Source of the DNA: Cheilinus undulatus
Taxonomy: Eukaryota; Chordata; Actinopteri; Labriformes; Labridae
Direction of reading: 5' to 3'
Assembly (NCBI RefSeq): GCF_018320785.1
Contig: NC_054877.1
Location: forward strand, 36,354,151 to 36,418,150
Length of the DNA: 64,000 bases
Of this stretch, positions 26,930 through 37,567 are shown in pieces (within the stretch, counting starts at the first letter, position 1; each line of letters opens with the position of its first letter). The translations under genes were made by a program, and so were the position numbers. The notes under the pieces were generated by a model. It worked only from the letters and a program-made list of their open reading frames with translations, did not search any database and was not told the DNA's origin.

Positions 26930-27691
26930 CAGTGCCTATAAAAAAGTATTAATCCCCTTGGACGTTCATCCTTGTAATTGATTTTATAATTCAGCCATGA
27001 TCAATGTAATTTGGCTTTTTTGAACCCAAAAATTCATGAAAACCTCTTTAATGTCAAAGTGAAAACTGATTCCTACAAAATCATTTCAATTATATTAAAA
27101 AAATACTAGGTTAAATAAGTGATTGCATAATCATTGAAGTGACTGACGTAATTCAATAGAGGTCCAGCCAATCGATGCTAGTAGTCTCACAGTTAGTGAA
27201 ACTGGGATCACCTGAGTGCAATGAATGTCTCTTAAGTGATTGTAATATAAAGACACTTGTGTCTGGAAGGTCCAGTCACTAATTTATTAGTATTCTTGGC
27301 TACCATTACAGCATGAAGACAAAAGAACACCTCAAGAAACTCAGAGAAAATGTTATTGAAAAGTTTAAGTCAGGGGATGGATACAAAAAAAAATTCCAAG
27401 AGACCCTGAGGTCAGCTTAATCCATCATCAAGAAATGAAAGGAATATGGCACATATGTAAATCTGCCTTGATCAGGCTGTCCTCACAAACTGAGTGACTG
27501 TGCAAGAAGGAGACCGGTGAGAGAGGCCACCAACCTATGACTCTGAAGGAGCTACAAGCTTCAGCAGCTGAGATGGGAGAGACTCTGCATACAACAACTG
27601 CTGCTCAGGTTCTTCACCAGTCAAAGGCATGTCGGAGACTCCATGGTCAAGTTGGAGAGAGTTCTTTGGTCTGATGAGACCAAAATGGTGC
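26930..27691 (+). mobile_element. Tc1/mariner copy, 3' truncated
   Basis: Begins with cagtgcctataaaaaagtat after a TA at 26928-26929, the same terminal repeat as the element at 2993. A broken plus-strand transposase frame starts near 27313 (KEHLKKLREN-like) and continues with several stops to the LWSDETK-like segment at about 27660-27690. The copy stops abruptly there and the sequence changes to an antisense fragment of another Tc1-like family. The catalytic domain is therefore missing. Confidence 0.8.
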
Positions 27692-27875
27692 TTTTATTAC
27701 TTTCTTCAGATTCAGTTTGCATACACTTCCTTACTATTTGGTAGCATTGCCTTTAAACTGTATGACTTCGGTCAAATGTTTTGGGTATCCTCCCTCAAAC
27801 TTCTCACAAGAGTTTGCTGGAATTGTGTCCCATTCCTCCTGACAGAACTGGTGTAACTGAGTCAGGTTTCTGGGA
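27692..27875 (-). mobile_element. Sleeping-Beauty-like Tc1 transposon fragment
   Basis: In antisense it carries the typical C-terminal part of salmonid-type Tc1 transposase DNA (words tttgcatacacttccttact, ggtagcattgcctttaaact and cattcctcctgacagaactg). It abuts the truncated Tc1 at 26930-27691. A second fragment of the same kind of element lies at 29990-30500. Confidence 0.7.
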
Positions 27876-28112
27876 AAGACCGATGTTTGAATGCTTGGCA
27901 GACCAAAATATCAAAAATACAAAGATATTAAAATAAAAATGCTTAAAAACGAAACATATATGTTTGAAAATATTGTCAAAATGATTTTTTTTCTGTGTGG
28001 GGGTCCATGGAATAAATTATTTTCTCTTGGGGGAGGCTCACTTTCCACACTTTGAAAAACACCTGCTCTACGACGTTTAAAACCTCATTCACCTCCACCT
28101 TTCAGGGCCTGA

Positions 28113-28438
28113 CTATATTTCCTGCTTCTTGTCAGAGGGGTAGAGCTTCACTGTCAGCACATACAGGGTGATCCAGTCAGAGATGTGGGTTCCCTTTAAC
28201 AGGCTGTGGAAAGCAATGATGGCTAACTCGATGTTGGCAAAGGACAGGAAGATACCACTGGTGCAAAAGATCACACAGGAGCCAGCTGAAGAGACAAAGA
28301 TGGGTAAAGGAAACAACAAACAGTGATGTTTGGCTAAAAGAGAAAGCAGAATAAAGACTGGCATTAGCAGGGATCTGAAGTTACAACAGTTAGGAGAATA
28401 ATAGATACTCACGGAGATGATAAATCCAGTTGTCAAAG
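28113..28438 (-). CDS. possible 3' end of an unidentified multi-pass membrane protein gene
   Basis: I do not recognise this gene. A minus-strand exon at 28113-28285 opens after a good acceptor (tctcttcag) and ends in a stop at 28113-28115. It would encode a hydrophobic segment (SCVIFCTSGIFLSFANIELA) and a second one, then the polar tail KLYPSDKKQEI. A tiny exon at 28413-28438 with acceptor and GTGAGT donor joins in phase and adds FDNWIYHL. Together they give 66 residues with one or two membrane helices. Upstream exons were not found with confidence; candidates lie near 28578-28626 and 31140-31230. It could be a pseudogene, since the surroundings are all transposon debris. Confidence 0.35.
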
Positions 28439-28726
28439 CTGTGTAAGACATGCTTGCACATTTAAACCTCATGTGGTGCAAAGAAACATCTTATAATAGC
28501 TATAAAATATGTTATAATATCTTTAAAAATGAAGAAAAATAGGTACAAAATGACATATGTAAAGATTTCTTACTTAAAAGTTTTCCATTTATGCAACAAG
28601 AACATGAAATCTCTTCTTCTGTGAAAACATAACGAACAAAGCACTTTTATTTCCTTTCAATCCATTTTTCTTACTCTGTCAACAATTCAGACTAGGGCTG
28701 AACAATTTGTAAAAATGATCTACAGG

Positions 28727-29985
28727 TACATCTAAAAAAAAAAGAGTAGAATATCATGAAAAATTCAATATTTTTTGTCACTCTTTTCTGAAAGTGAAAA
28801 TCATATATTAAATAGACTTGTTACACATAGAGTGAAATATTTCAAGCCTTTATTTCTTGAAATGTTGATGATTATGGCTAATAGACAAGAAAACCCAAAA
28901 TTCAGTGTCTCAAAAAAATTAGAATATTACATAAGATCAATAAAAAAAGGATATCTTAAAAAGAAATGTCAGGCTTCCGAAAAGTATGTTCATTTCTATG
29001 CAATCAATTCTCAGTTGGGCCTCCTTTTGCATGAATTACTGCATCAGTGCAGCGTGGCATGGAGGCGATCAGCTTGTGGCACTGCTCGGGTGTAATGGAA
29101 GCCCAGGTTGCTGTGATAGCGGCCTTCAGGTCTGGCCAGTTTTCTGGCCAATCAAGCACAGTAACACCATGGTCATTGAACCAGCTTTTGGTACCTTTGG
29201 CAGTGTAGGCAGGTGCCAAGTCCTGCTGGAAAATGAAATCAGCATCTCCATGAAGCTTGTCAGCAGAAGGAAGCATGAAGTGCTCTAAAATGTCCTGGTA
29301 GATGGCTGTGTTGACTGTGGACTTCAGAAAACACAGTGGACCAACACCAGCTGATGCTATGGCGACCCAAATCATCACTGACTGTGGAAACTTCACACTG
29401 GACTTCAAGCAGCATGGATTCTGTACCTCTCCACTCTTCCTTCAGACTCTCAGACCTTGACTTCCAAATGACATGCAAAATATACTTTCATCTGAGAAGA
29501 GGACTTTGGACCACTGAGCAACAGTCCAGTTTTTTCCTCCACAGCTGCGGTTATCCCTTATGCTGATGCACTTTTTCCTACCACACTTTTTCCTTCCACT
29601 CAACTTTCTATGAATATGCTTGGATGCAATGACCTTTTGTGGCTTACCCTCCTTGTGGAGGGTGTCAACGACTATCTTCTGGACATCTGTCAAGTCTGCA
29701 GTCTTCCCCATGATTGTGTAGCCTACTAACCCAGACTGAGAGACCATTTAAAGGCTCTGGAAACCTTTGCTGGTGTTTGGAGTTGATTAGCTGATTAGGG
29801 TGTGACACCATGACTTTCCAATAATGAACTTCTTCACAATATTCTAATTTTCTGAGACACTGAATTTTGGGTTTTCATTATCTGTAGGCCATAATCATCA
29901 ACATTTCAAGAAATAAAGGCTTGAAATATTTCACTTTATGTGTAATGAGTCTATAATATATGGGTTTCAATTTCTGAAATGAGTG
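28727..29985 (-). mobile_element. Tc1-like transposon with long terminal inverted repeats, internally deleted
   Basis: The outer 150-200 bases are inverted copies: gtgaaatatttcaagccttt (about 28831) against the inverse aaaggcttgaaatatttcac (about 29915), and a ccaaaattcagtgtctca block against its inverse. The minus-strand transposase survives in two frames: N-terminal 29442-29747 (MGKTADLTDVQKIVVDTLHK, then NWTVAQWSKVLFSDES) and C-terminal 29004-29408 (DLAPAYTAKGTKSWFNDHG, then ITPEQCHKLIASMPR). Comparison with the usual Tc1 layout shows missing blocks, including the NPIEN-type region after WPENWPD that carries the last catalytic acidic residue. It cannot be autonomous. Confidence 0.85.
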
Positions 29986-29989
29986 GTAT

Positions 29990-30500
29990 GATGGCTGGAC
30001 ACTCCTATGGTGTTTATACATGCGTATAATGGTTTAAAGAGATGAACGTGGCACCTTCAGACATCTGGAAATTGTACCAAAGATGAACCAGACTAGTGGA
30101 GGTCCAGAATTCTCTTACTGATATCTTGGCTGATTTCTTTAGATTTCCCCATGATGGAACACAAGGAAGCAGTGTGTTTGAGGTGTACCTTAAAATACAT
30201 CCACAAGTGTGCCTCCAGTTAACTCAGATGTTGTCAATGAACCTCTCAGAAGCTTCCATGCTGTCATCATTTGGGCTTTCCCAAATTGTTTTAAGGCATA
30301 GTAATCTTAGTATATGAAAACTTCTGACTTTGAGAAAAGTACTTAAAACACTTTCTCTCAATATTCTGGCATTTAGCATATAGAAATAATCTTGGTAATC
30401 CTAAATGACTTAAAACAAGAAAAGTTTAGTCTGATTTAATGACAGACATTGAGAAAAAAAAGGGTTTATACAGTGTATGTAAACCTCCAGTTTCAACTGT
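29990..30500 (-). mobile_element. Sleeping-Beauty-like Tc1 5' end fragment
   Basis: Antisense match to the N-terminal transposase region and outer repeat of salmonid-type Tc1 elements (words atggtgtttatacatgcgta, gatgaacgtggcaccttcag and tggctgatttctttagattt). The right end reads gtatgtaaacctccagtttcaactg, an imperfect form of that family's terminal repeat. Decayed; no intact frame. Confidence 0.75.
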
Positions 30501-30639
30501 CAACAACGGCAACAACTGACCAATACTGATATGGCTAGAGTTGTTTTTTTATGGACTACATATTTTGCAGGACAGATTAGAAAGTACAAACAAGAATTGT
30601 GTGATTATAGTTTTGAGAACCACATGGTTCCGGTTGACC

Positions 30640-30890
30640 TTCAATAACCCCAGTGCCACGGACAAATTGGCAACATCCTGCTGCTGCTCACCTTGAAATG
30701 AGAACAAACCAACGATACCAGTCTGCCTGTGTTACCTTTCAGACCCAAGCCTGTTTTCATTGACATTTTAGAGGTTTTTATTTTTTAATCATAAAAGCCT
30801 AATTATTTTGACCATGTTTGATTTACAATATCAGTAAAAGGGTAAACATCCCAGGGACTGAATACTTTTTATAGGCTCTGTTTTACTAGT
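30640..30890 (-). mobile_element. Tc1 terminal fragment joined to an inverted-duplicate segment
   Basis: 30756-30890 read on the minus strand starts cctataaaaagtattcagtc and continues like the left end of the copies at 2993 and 26930, so it is a Tc1 end in opposite orientation. The adjoining 30640-30755 (with homology extending to about 30520) is a diverged inverted copy of 38806-39090. Shared words on the minus strand are tctgaaaggtaac, ggcagactggtat and ttggtttgttctcatttcaa. Confidence 0.6.
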
Positions 30891-32059
30891 ATAAGAAAAC
30901 TTGTCCTATACATTTGAATTGGAAAAATATCTGAATAAAAATGGGGAGGATACAGGAAAACTTAACCAATGATTGCGTAGATATATGAACTGCCAGAGGC
31001 TCCCTGAGATCTATTACCTAAAGGTACACAGTCCACCTCTGTGTAAAACCATCAGGGGTTGTTACATAACCAAAAATGTCAGAGTCTTTTAGAGCCAAAC
31101 CCTGAGCGTACACGCTTGTCCCTGCTGCCCGTCAGATATCATATCACTTAGCTGCAGCACAGCAAAATGACCCTCCCTAGGACCCCTGCTGGCCTCATCC
31201 TGGATGAGAGTTGCATCAGCCATTGTTGCATCTGCACATGTAAAATTCAGCATTTAGATATTTAAAACAGAAACCTATTAATATTTAAAGCAGTCTTACT
31301 TTACTTTTATTATGTTTATATTCCTACTTACCTGACTTCCTTATCCTGTTATGCAGAATTCTCTCTTACCTGCCGAGAAGGAAATAAACACTGAAATTCC
31401 TGTGTGTACTACTGAGTAGTCACTATAATTAGCAGTTGCTTCTGAGTTCCTGGTTTGTTTTTGTTTTTACAATGAATTTTTCACAGGCATGCAGCTGGAA
31501 TTTTAACCAGAACTTCTGCTGTTTATCCTGCAGCCTTGTGAAATCCCACAGAAATGTCAGACTGTCTCTCACAATACTGAAGTTGATTGTGATTAAAGGT
31601 GGGATTAAAGGAGGGACTGTTGCAACTTGATAATAATGTGCTTACATACTGAAGGTTGTCACTGGTTTCCCTTCTACAGAGTTAAAGGGTGAGGCAGTGA
31701 TAAGGATATTGTTTCTAGGGAAATGATTCAGAGCTGTTAGTCTAGTCAAAGGTGGCGGCAGATAATATTCGAGCAAAAGAGGCGGGATTGCAGATAGTAC
31801 GTATATTTAAAAGTGTGTGCTGCTGTAAGCCAGGCAGAGTCTAGTTTGTTGGCTTGACATGACATCCAGGCTCTGTATAGTTGAGTCACCATTGACAAGT
31901 AGTTTAATAATTAGCCTTAACTCATTCATTCAAGCATTTTTATGCCCTGTTGTCATAAATGAGCTTTCCCTCATTTGCAACAATGTCAGGCTTTAATGTA
32001 GATCTGCTGGTGTTAAATATTAATATTCAAAACATCCTCTGTAGGTAATTGGTGGAACG

Positions 32060-32390
32060 GTCTGTATGTCACTTTCATGATGGGCCAATCAGAGCGACAA
32101 GACAAAATTATGTCGTACGCTCAGTTCTCTTGAGCTGACAGGCTAGCGCTGCTGTAGATTGTTGATGGCAGAGCTTCTCTGTGAATAAAATTGATGCCAA
32201 AGCCGGTCAGTGGACATGCAAAACCATCTTCTCTGCCAAGACAAGCTTTTTTAGTGTGACTCTATGCCCTTGTTTTTTAAAGAAATGTGGTCCTGTTCCG
32301 ATTAAACTGCCACTTTCCTACTGCTACGTCCGAGCTAACAGTTACTGTGGCAGCAGCCATTGGATACACCCTCAAACCTCACCTCATAGT
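32060..32390 (-). repeat. member of the helicase-relic repeat family, minus strand
   Basis: Shares the gggccaatcagagcgaca block with other copies. On the minus strand near 32170-32255 it encodes a peptide like ACLGREDGFACPLTGFGINF, which keeps a TGFG core where helicases have TGFGKS. The lysine of the P-loop is lost. Non-functional. Confidence 0.45.
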
Positions 32391-32559
32391 TGAACACAGT
32401 CATGCACATTAAAGAAAACCATTTGCAGACTTAATTTTAAGGATTTTTTAAACATTACTTTGATTAGAGCACAAATCTCACAAAATGAACAAGATTTCAT
32501 TTTACACTTATCTTATTTTAAGCACATTTATTTATAGAAATGGGTAAAATATAGCTTCA

Positions 32560-32652
32560 TTTATAACTTTATTTTTTGGAAGGCATCTGGAGACCATCTC
32601 TCATTGTCTCGTGACCTCCAAGGGGGTCCCGACTCCCAGGCTGGGAACCACT
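32560..32652. mobile_element. end of a hAT-type (Charlie-like) element
   Basis: Ends in gggtcccgactcccaggctg then ggaaccactgg, the common right end of vertebrate hAT miniature elements. The other end was not located, so the extent is uncertain. Confidence 0.5.
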
Positions 32653-33052
32653 GGACATGGGTATCATTTGAGCATTTATTTAGGGAGCCACGAGAGCCTG
32701 GTCATGCTGTGGATGACCCAATAAGTGCAAGAAAACCACCAGCGATCTCTGGATGTACTACCAGGAGTGAAAAAGTCAGCACAAGTGCTGAGCTTGACTC
32801 TGGTTGCCCCTCGCCAGCCCCAGGTAATGGGGCATCAGGCTGAATGATGAGTCCTGTAAGTAAATAGGTTTAAAAAAATGGCAAACTAAATTCCAAAATA
32901 AATTGAATACGTTAAATCAGTGGTCACTCGGAAGGTTAAATAGCCTAAATACAATTGAATTCAAGAAATGAGTATAAATGATTGAACTTTTACAGAGGTT
33001 GCAGTGGATATAAATGTTTCAAATGTTTTAAGAGCACAAAAGGGCTTGTAGG

Positions 33053-33229
33053 TTTTTTTAAAGATTTATTTTTGGCCCTTTTGCCTTTATTAGATAGGAC
33101 AGAAGATAGAGTCGGTAACAGGGAAGAGAGCGGGGAGAGACATGCAGGAAATAGAGCCATGGGCTGGATTTGAACCTGGGTTGCCTGTGTACATGGCATG
33201 CACCTCAACCGCTCGACTACCAGCGCGCC
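33053..33229 (-). mobile_element. tRNA-derived SINE with direct repeats
   Basis: On the minus strand there is a tRNA-like head with a B-box-like ggatttgaacc inverse (about 33166-33176), followed by a body word ctctcttccctgttaccg and a tail with agataggacag on the plus strand. It is flanked by 11-base direct repeats gggcttgtagg at 33042-33052 and 33230-33240. It is the same family as the SINE at 34460, in opposite orientation and more diverged. Confidence 0.85.
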
Positions 33230-34459
33230 GGGCTTGTAGGCTGTTAAGAGTTGGCAAACGGACATATTATAGTACATCATCTGCATAAGGGTAGATCGTA
33301 CATTAAAAAACACATCTTCAATTTAAAAATAAATAAGATAGGACCCAGAATTGATCATTATTGTACACCTTTTCCTTGTGTTTCTCTTTATGTGGCATCC
33401 CTAGCTATGCATTTGAACTGAGGGTGTCTGAATAGTAATACACAGATTAAGGCCCTAAAAGTGTTTGGCATTGCTGGTGCAGAGTTGTGGAAATTTTGCT
33501 GCCCTTTTTTATTGGTGTCTAAAAGAACCTCTGTGTGGTCTGGTTCCTCTCTACCCTTGCAGGTGTGCTCTGTGGTTGTGTGGGACTGTCTATGTTTGCA
33601 GCTGCAAAATCATATTTTTCATGAAGGGAACAACCACAACCAAGAATCATATTTGGGTCACAAAAAAGTTTCCCTTTCAAGCTAACCACAAACCAGAAAA
33701 ATGAACATGAATGTCTGCAAAGTATTAAATGAATTTGCTGTTAGCTTGGAAAATATCAACTCTGCTTTGAGTTTTATCACAAGAATGTTTCAAGCTTGAG
33801 AGCAGAAATAACAAAGAGAAGTGATCTTCATAAGCTTCTGCCTCCACTCATTGGGAATCTGCATTCTTACGTTGCAGGTGTTTGGGGGTTGATCTACTCA
33901 CACATCCTCTTTTCTCAATCAGTCCACAAGAAAAGACTAAAAAAATCACACAAAGTTTCATAATGAATGAAACCTGCACTTTAAATAGTTCTTTTTTTTT
34001 GCATAATGAGAGAACATAAAAACATCATTTGAGGTTGAGAGGAGAGAAAAACAAATCTGTGTTCATTTTATTGACAGCATCCTGTGGATGAAGAAGACTA
34101 CAGTGAGGTATCATTAACCAGCTGTAGTCAGATCCTACAACACAGGACTTGATCTGTAACAGATTACAAATTCAGCTGTGGTTGATGTGACTCTGCGCTC
34201 ACAGGCTTTTCTTAAAGAAAGAATCTGAGTTTACATCCTGCGAAGCCTGATCCTATAATTGAAACAAACAGATCATAGTTCTATAGGACTCAAAGCAGTG
34301 TTTTAATGGGATTTAGAGGTGGTTTTAGTGGTGTTATGAGAAAGTGAAGACATTTCTTTCTCATACGGTCATGAGCTCCTCTACTAGCTGAAAAGAATTA
34401 TGCAGCATAATGGCCAAGCTAATCTTGGTTTTAAAAATGTAGAAGAAAATCAGTCTATT

Positions 34460-34644
34460 GGGGGGCGCAGGTGGCCGAGTGGTTGAGGCGCGCCCATGTA
34501 TGCGGACGGCCCGGGGTTCGAATCTGGCCTGAGGTCCTTTACCGCATGTCTCTCCCCTGCTCTCGTCCCTGTTTCTGACATTATCCACTGTCCTCCTCTA
34601 TCAAATAAAGGCACAAAATGCCCAAATTAAACCTTTAAAAAAAG
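34460..34644 (+). mobile_element. tRNA-derived SINE, young copy with 19-base target duplication
   Basis: The head has a Leu/Ser-tRNA-type A box (ggtggccgagtggttgaggc) and a perfect B box (ggttcgaatc) near 34513-34523. The body has the gcatgtctctcccctgctct block and the 3' end caaataaaggcacaaaatgc followed by an A-rich tail. A perfect 19-base direct repeat (starting agaagaaaatc) lies at 34441-34459 and 34645-34663. The direct repeat and A-rich end indicate LINE-mediated insertion. Confidence 0.93.
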
Positions 34645-34811
34645 AGAAGAAAATCAGTCTATTAAGTAGAGTGCAGTGAAACGAGCCTAGTTTATGATGT
34701 GTTCACTTTTGGGTGTCAAGTGACAACATAGCAGGCTAGTAGGCTTAAAAAGACAAGGCTAGAAGGCTCATAAACATTGCATAGGCCTATTATTCACTAT
34801 TCAAGTACAAT

Positions 34812-34985
34812 AACAAAAAAGTTGGGGCAGTGTGTAAAATGTAAATAACGATACGTAAGGATTTTCAAATCTCATAAACCCACATTTTATTCACAACTGA
34901 GACATCATATGTAAATAACAGCTCATTTTGAATTTGATGGCAGCAACACATCTCAAAAAAAGTAGGGACAGGGCAACAAAAGACA
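34812..34985 (+). repeat. interspersed repeat of unassigned class
   Basis: Contains words seen widely in fish genomes (caaatctcataaacccacat, tcattttgaatttgatggca, then gcaacacatctcaaaaaaag and gggacagggcaacaaaag), probably part of a DNA transposon. No terminal repeats or frame were resolved. It directly precedes the LINE fragment. Confidence 0.5.
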
Positions 34986-34989
34986 TCTA

Positions 34990-35178
34990 ACTGCAAATCT
35001 CCACCACCTCCATCACCACAGACACACACTCCACATTAACAAACTGCCTATCTGAAATAAAAACCTGGGTGAACATCAATTTCCTTTCTCTAAACTACAA
35101 TAAATCTGAACTCTTGATCATTGGCCCCGAATCTCTCACCAAATCCATCCATAACTTCAGCCTCCAAATTGACACCTT

Positions 35179-35213
<35 letters not shown>

Positions 35214-35856
35214 TCAGTAGTCACCTCTCCTTTGATCAACACCCTGCTCACAAAAAATGCCTTTTTTCACCCATAGCATCCTTTATGGCACATCCTCAAC
35301 AGTCCTCAATAAACTTCAATACATCCAGAACTCTACAGCGCGTCTCCTGACCCACACCCACTCCCATGACCACACACCCCTGTCCTCCAATACCTCCACT
35401 GGCTCCCTGTCCCCTACCGCATCGATTCAAAATCATCCTCCTCACCCACAAAGCCCCATACCAGCAGCTGACTTACTGACCTCCTACACCATCACACCCC
35501 CTCCCGTAATCTCCACTCTTCAATCCTCAATGTCCTCTCTCCACCAGGTAGAACCAAGCACCGGATCTTGGGCAACAGAGCCTTCTCCATAGCCGACCCC
35601 TCCCTCTGGAACTCAGTCCCTAAACATATCCAAGACTGTACGGACTCATCCACATTCAAATCACTGCTCAAAACTCACCTTTTTAAACTGGCTTTTAATG
35701 TTTGATTCTGTTGTTGTCTTGCCACTTTGATTGCTTGCTTGCTTGTTTTCTCTGTTTGATTGTGATATTGTCCTGTTTTGGCTTTTTTTGTGTAATGTAT
35801 TTTATTATTTTTGTAAAGTATCTTTGAGCTTTTGAAAAGCACTTTATAAATGGAAT

Positions 35857-35892
<36 letters not shown>
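34990..35892 (+). mobile_element. L2/CR1-type LINE 3' fragment
   Basis: Encodes, across two shifted frames, the end of a non-LTR reverse transcriptase. It includes a LNINFLSLNYNKSELLI-like segment (about 35065-35120), then LYGTSSTVLNKLQYIQNSTA (about 35281-35340), then a stretch corresponding to the LHWLPV/RI-F-KIL region (about 35395-35430). The 3' end shows the typical gagcttttgaaaagcacttt followed by an (ATT)n tail at 35859-35891. A (CA)n tract at about 35182-35211 interrupts the coding part. It is 5' truncated and inactive. Confidence 0.85.
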
Positions 35893-35893
<1 letters not shown>

Positions 35894-36934
35894 AAACTTG
35901 AAAAGTCATACAAATAAAAACAGCTGAAGGAGCATTTGGCAACTAATGAGGTTTACTTTGTGATATTTTGTTCAAATCAGAATATCAACTTTCTACCCCT
36001 GACAGTACAACACAATCAGTGCGGCTTTATTTCCTTGTATTGTGTGTTTAATTTTACATAACTGAAGCTGTAGTTGATGATGATGTTGTACTGGAGTGCA
36101 CTGATAAAGAGAAGTTAATGTGTAGATAAAATACAAGTAAGAAGGAAGTCAGGGACTCAGCTTAACATCCTCATAGATGTTTAAGGTTAACATGCTGATC
36201 TGTTATCTAACGTCTTTTGTCCTCTAACAGGATATGATTGGTTAAATCCTCACATGTGTAAATTTACTGTGCTTGACAGGACAGTTCTACATCTGTTAAA
36301 ATTACTGTGATTGTTTCTTTCAACGTTATTGATCGTGCAAAACTAGAACTACCACCTGATGGTGACATTCCTCTCTTATGGTTACATGCGCTGCCCTCTC
36401 TGGACACTGTTACACTTGTCAGTGGATTCCTTCCCCCAGGAACATTTGAAAATACCTGGTGAGCTGGCAAATTTTCATTTTATTGGCCTCGGTGAATAAC
36501 TGCAAATCTCTACAAACCTATTGAAAATAGCTCAAAATATTACCAATGTTAGATGCTAGTGATGTAGGCTTATAATAGCGGTCCTTCCTAGTTTGCTAGC
36601 TGCCTTGCCTCCACTGACTTACCTCTGGACTCAGTCAGCAATTGTTCCTGGAGCTAGAGGTCTGAAAATTCTCTCTGTCACCATCAGGGCCTTCTTGATT
36701 TGTACATAATATGACATTCAACAACACTGATTAGAGCATAATCCCTTGCAATGTACATGGGAAATGCTCTTAAGATTTTTCTTTTTTTTAGAGATATAAA
36801 GTTATCCTGATACAGTGTCATGTGTCTTTGTCTTTATACTTTCACTCCATTGTATCAATTATATGTAACTTAAACCAATTTAAATGATAGGATATTCATT
36901 GTTTTAATCAGTAACGAACCCAGCAAGTAGACTT

Positions 36935-37112
36935 TCATCCATCCATGAATCCATCCATGAATCCATCCATCCATCCATCCATCCGTCCGTCTGTCCATCT
37001 GTCTTTCCAGCCAGCCGGCTGTCCATCCATGAATCCATGAATCCATCCATCCATCTTTTCATCCATCCATCTGTCCATCCATCCATCTTTCCATCCATCC
37101 ATCCATCCATTT
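36935..37112 (+). repeat. (CATC)n tetranucleotide minisatellite
   Basis: Runs of ccatccatccatccatc with interspersed gtccgt, ctgtctttcc and ccatgaatc variants. Long Trp/Met/Asp/Gly-rich frames on the minus strand are products of the repeat. Confidence 0.95.
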
Positions 37113-37129
37113 TTCAAAATCTAAAAAGT

Positions 37130-37567
37130 TTATTCTGGAGTGTTGGTGAACATTTTTGCAAAGTTTAAAGAAAATTCCTCAAAGCAGTCTTGAGATACTG
37201 AGTTATCAAGCAAGGGATGGAGATAAGACCCAATGACCTTGACCTCTGACCTATAAACTCTGAAATCAAATAAGTTCTTGAGTAAGAATGGACATATTTG
37301 TAAAGTCTGGAGACAATCCCCTAAAAGACTCCTAAGATCCTGCAGGCACAGGATGAACATAAGATCAAATGACATGGACTATTGACCTCAAAAATGGAGG
37401 GGGCATTTGTGTAGGGTTTAAAGAAAGTCCCTTAAGTGTCCTTGAGGTATCGTATTCATGAGACCAAATGACCTCGAGCTTTGACCTGTGACCTTTAAAA
37501 TCAAATCAGATTATCCTTGAGTCAGAGTGGACGTTCTTGCAAAGTTTGAAAAGGATCCTTTAAAGAG
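37130..37567 (+). repeat. tandem repeat of about 115-145 bases with TGACCT half-sites
   Basis: About three and a half diverged units are marked by gcaaagtttaaagaaaattc (37157), gtaaagtctggagacaatcc (37300), tagggtttaaagaaagtccc (37415) and gcaaagtttgaaaaggatcc (37538). Each full unit also holds an aaatgacct/caatgacctt block. Unit 1 has TGACCT at 37234, 37240 and 37247. Unit 3 has it at 37469, 37482 and 37489. The 1-base-spaced pairs match a DR1 nuclear receptor element. The frame on the minus strand is not gene-like. Confidence 0.75.

Noticed and set aside
34466-34525. tRNA-like sequence
   Set aside because: It has tRNA promoter boxes but continues into a SINE body with a target duplication, so it is not a tRNA gene.
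36904-37117. Trp/Met/Asp/Gly-rich frames on the minus strand
   Set aside because: They are direct translations of the (CATC)n minisatellite.
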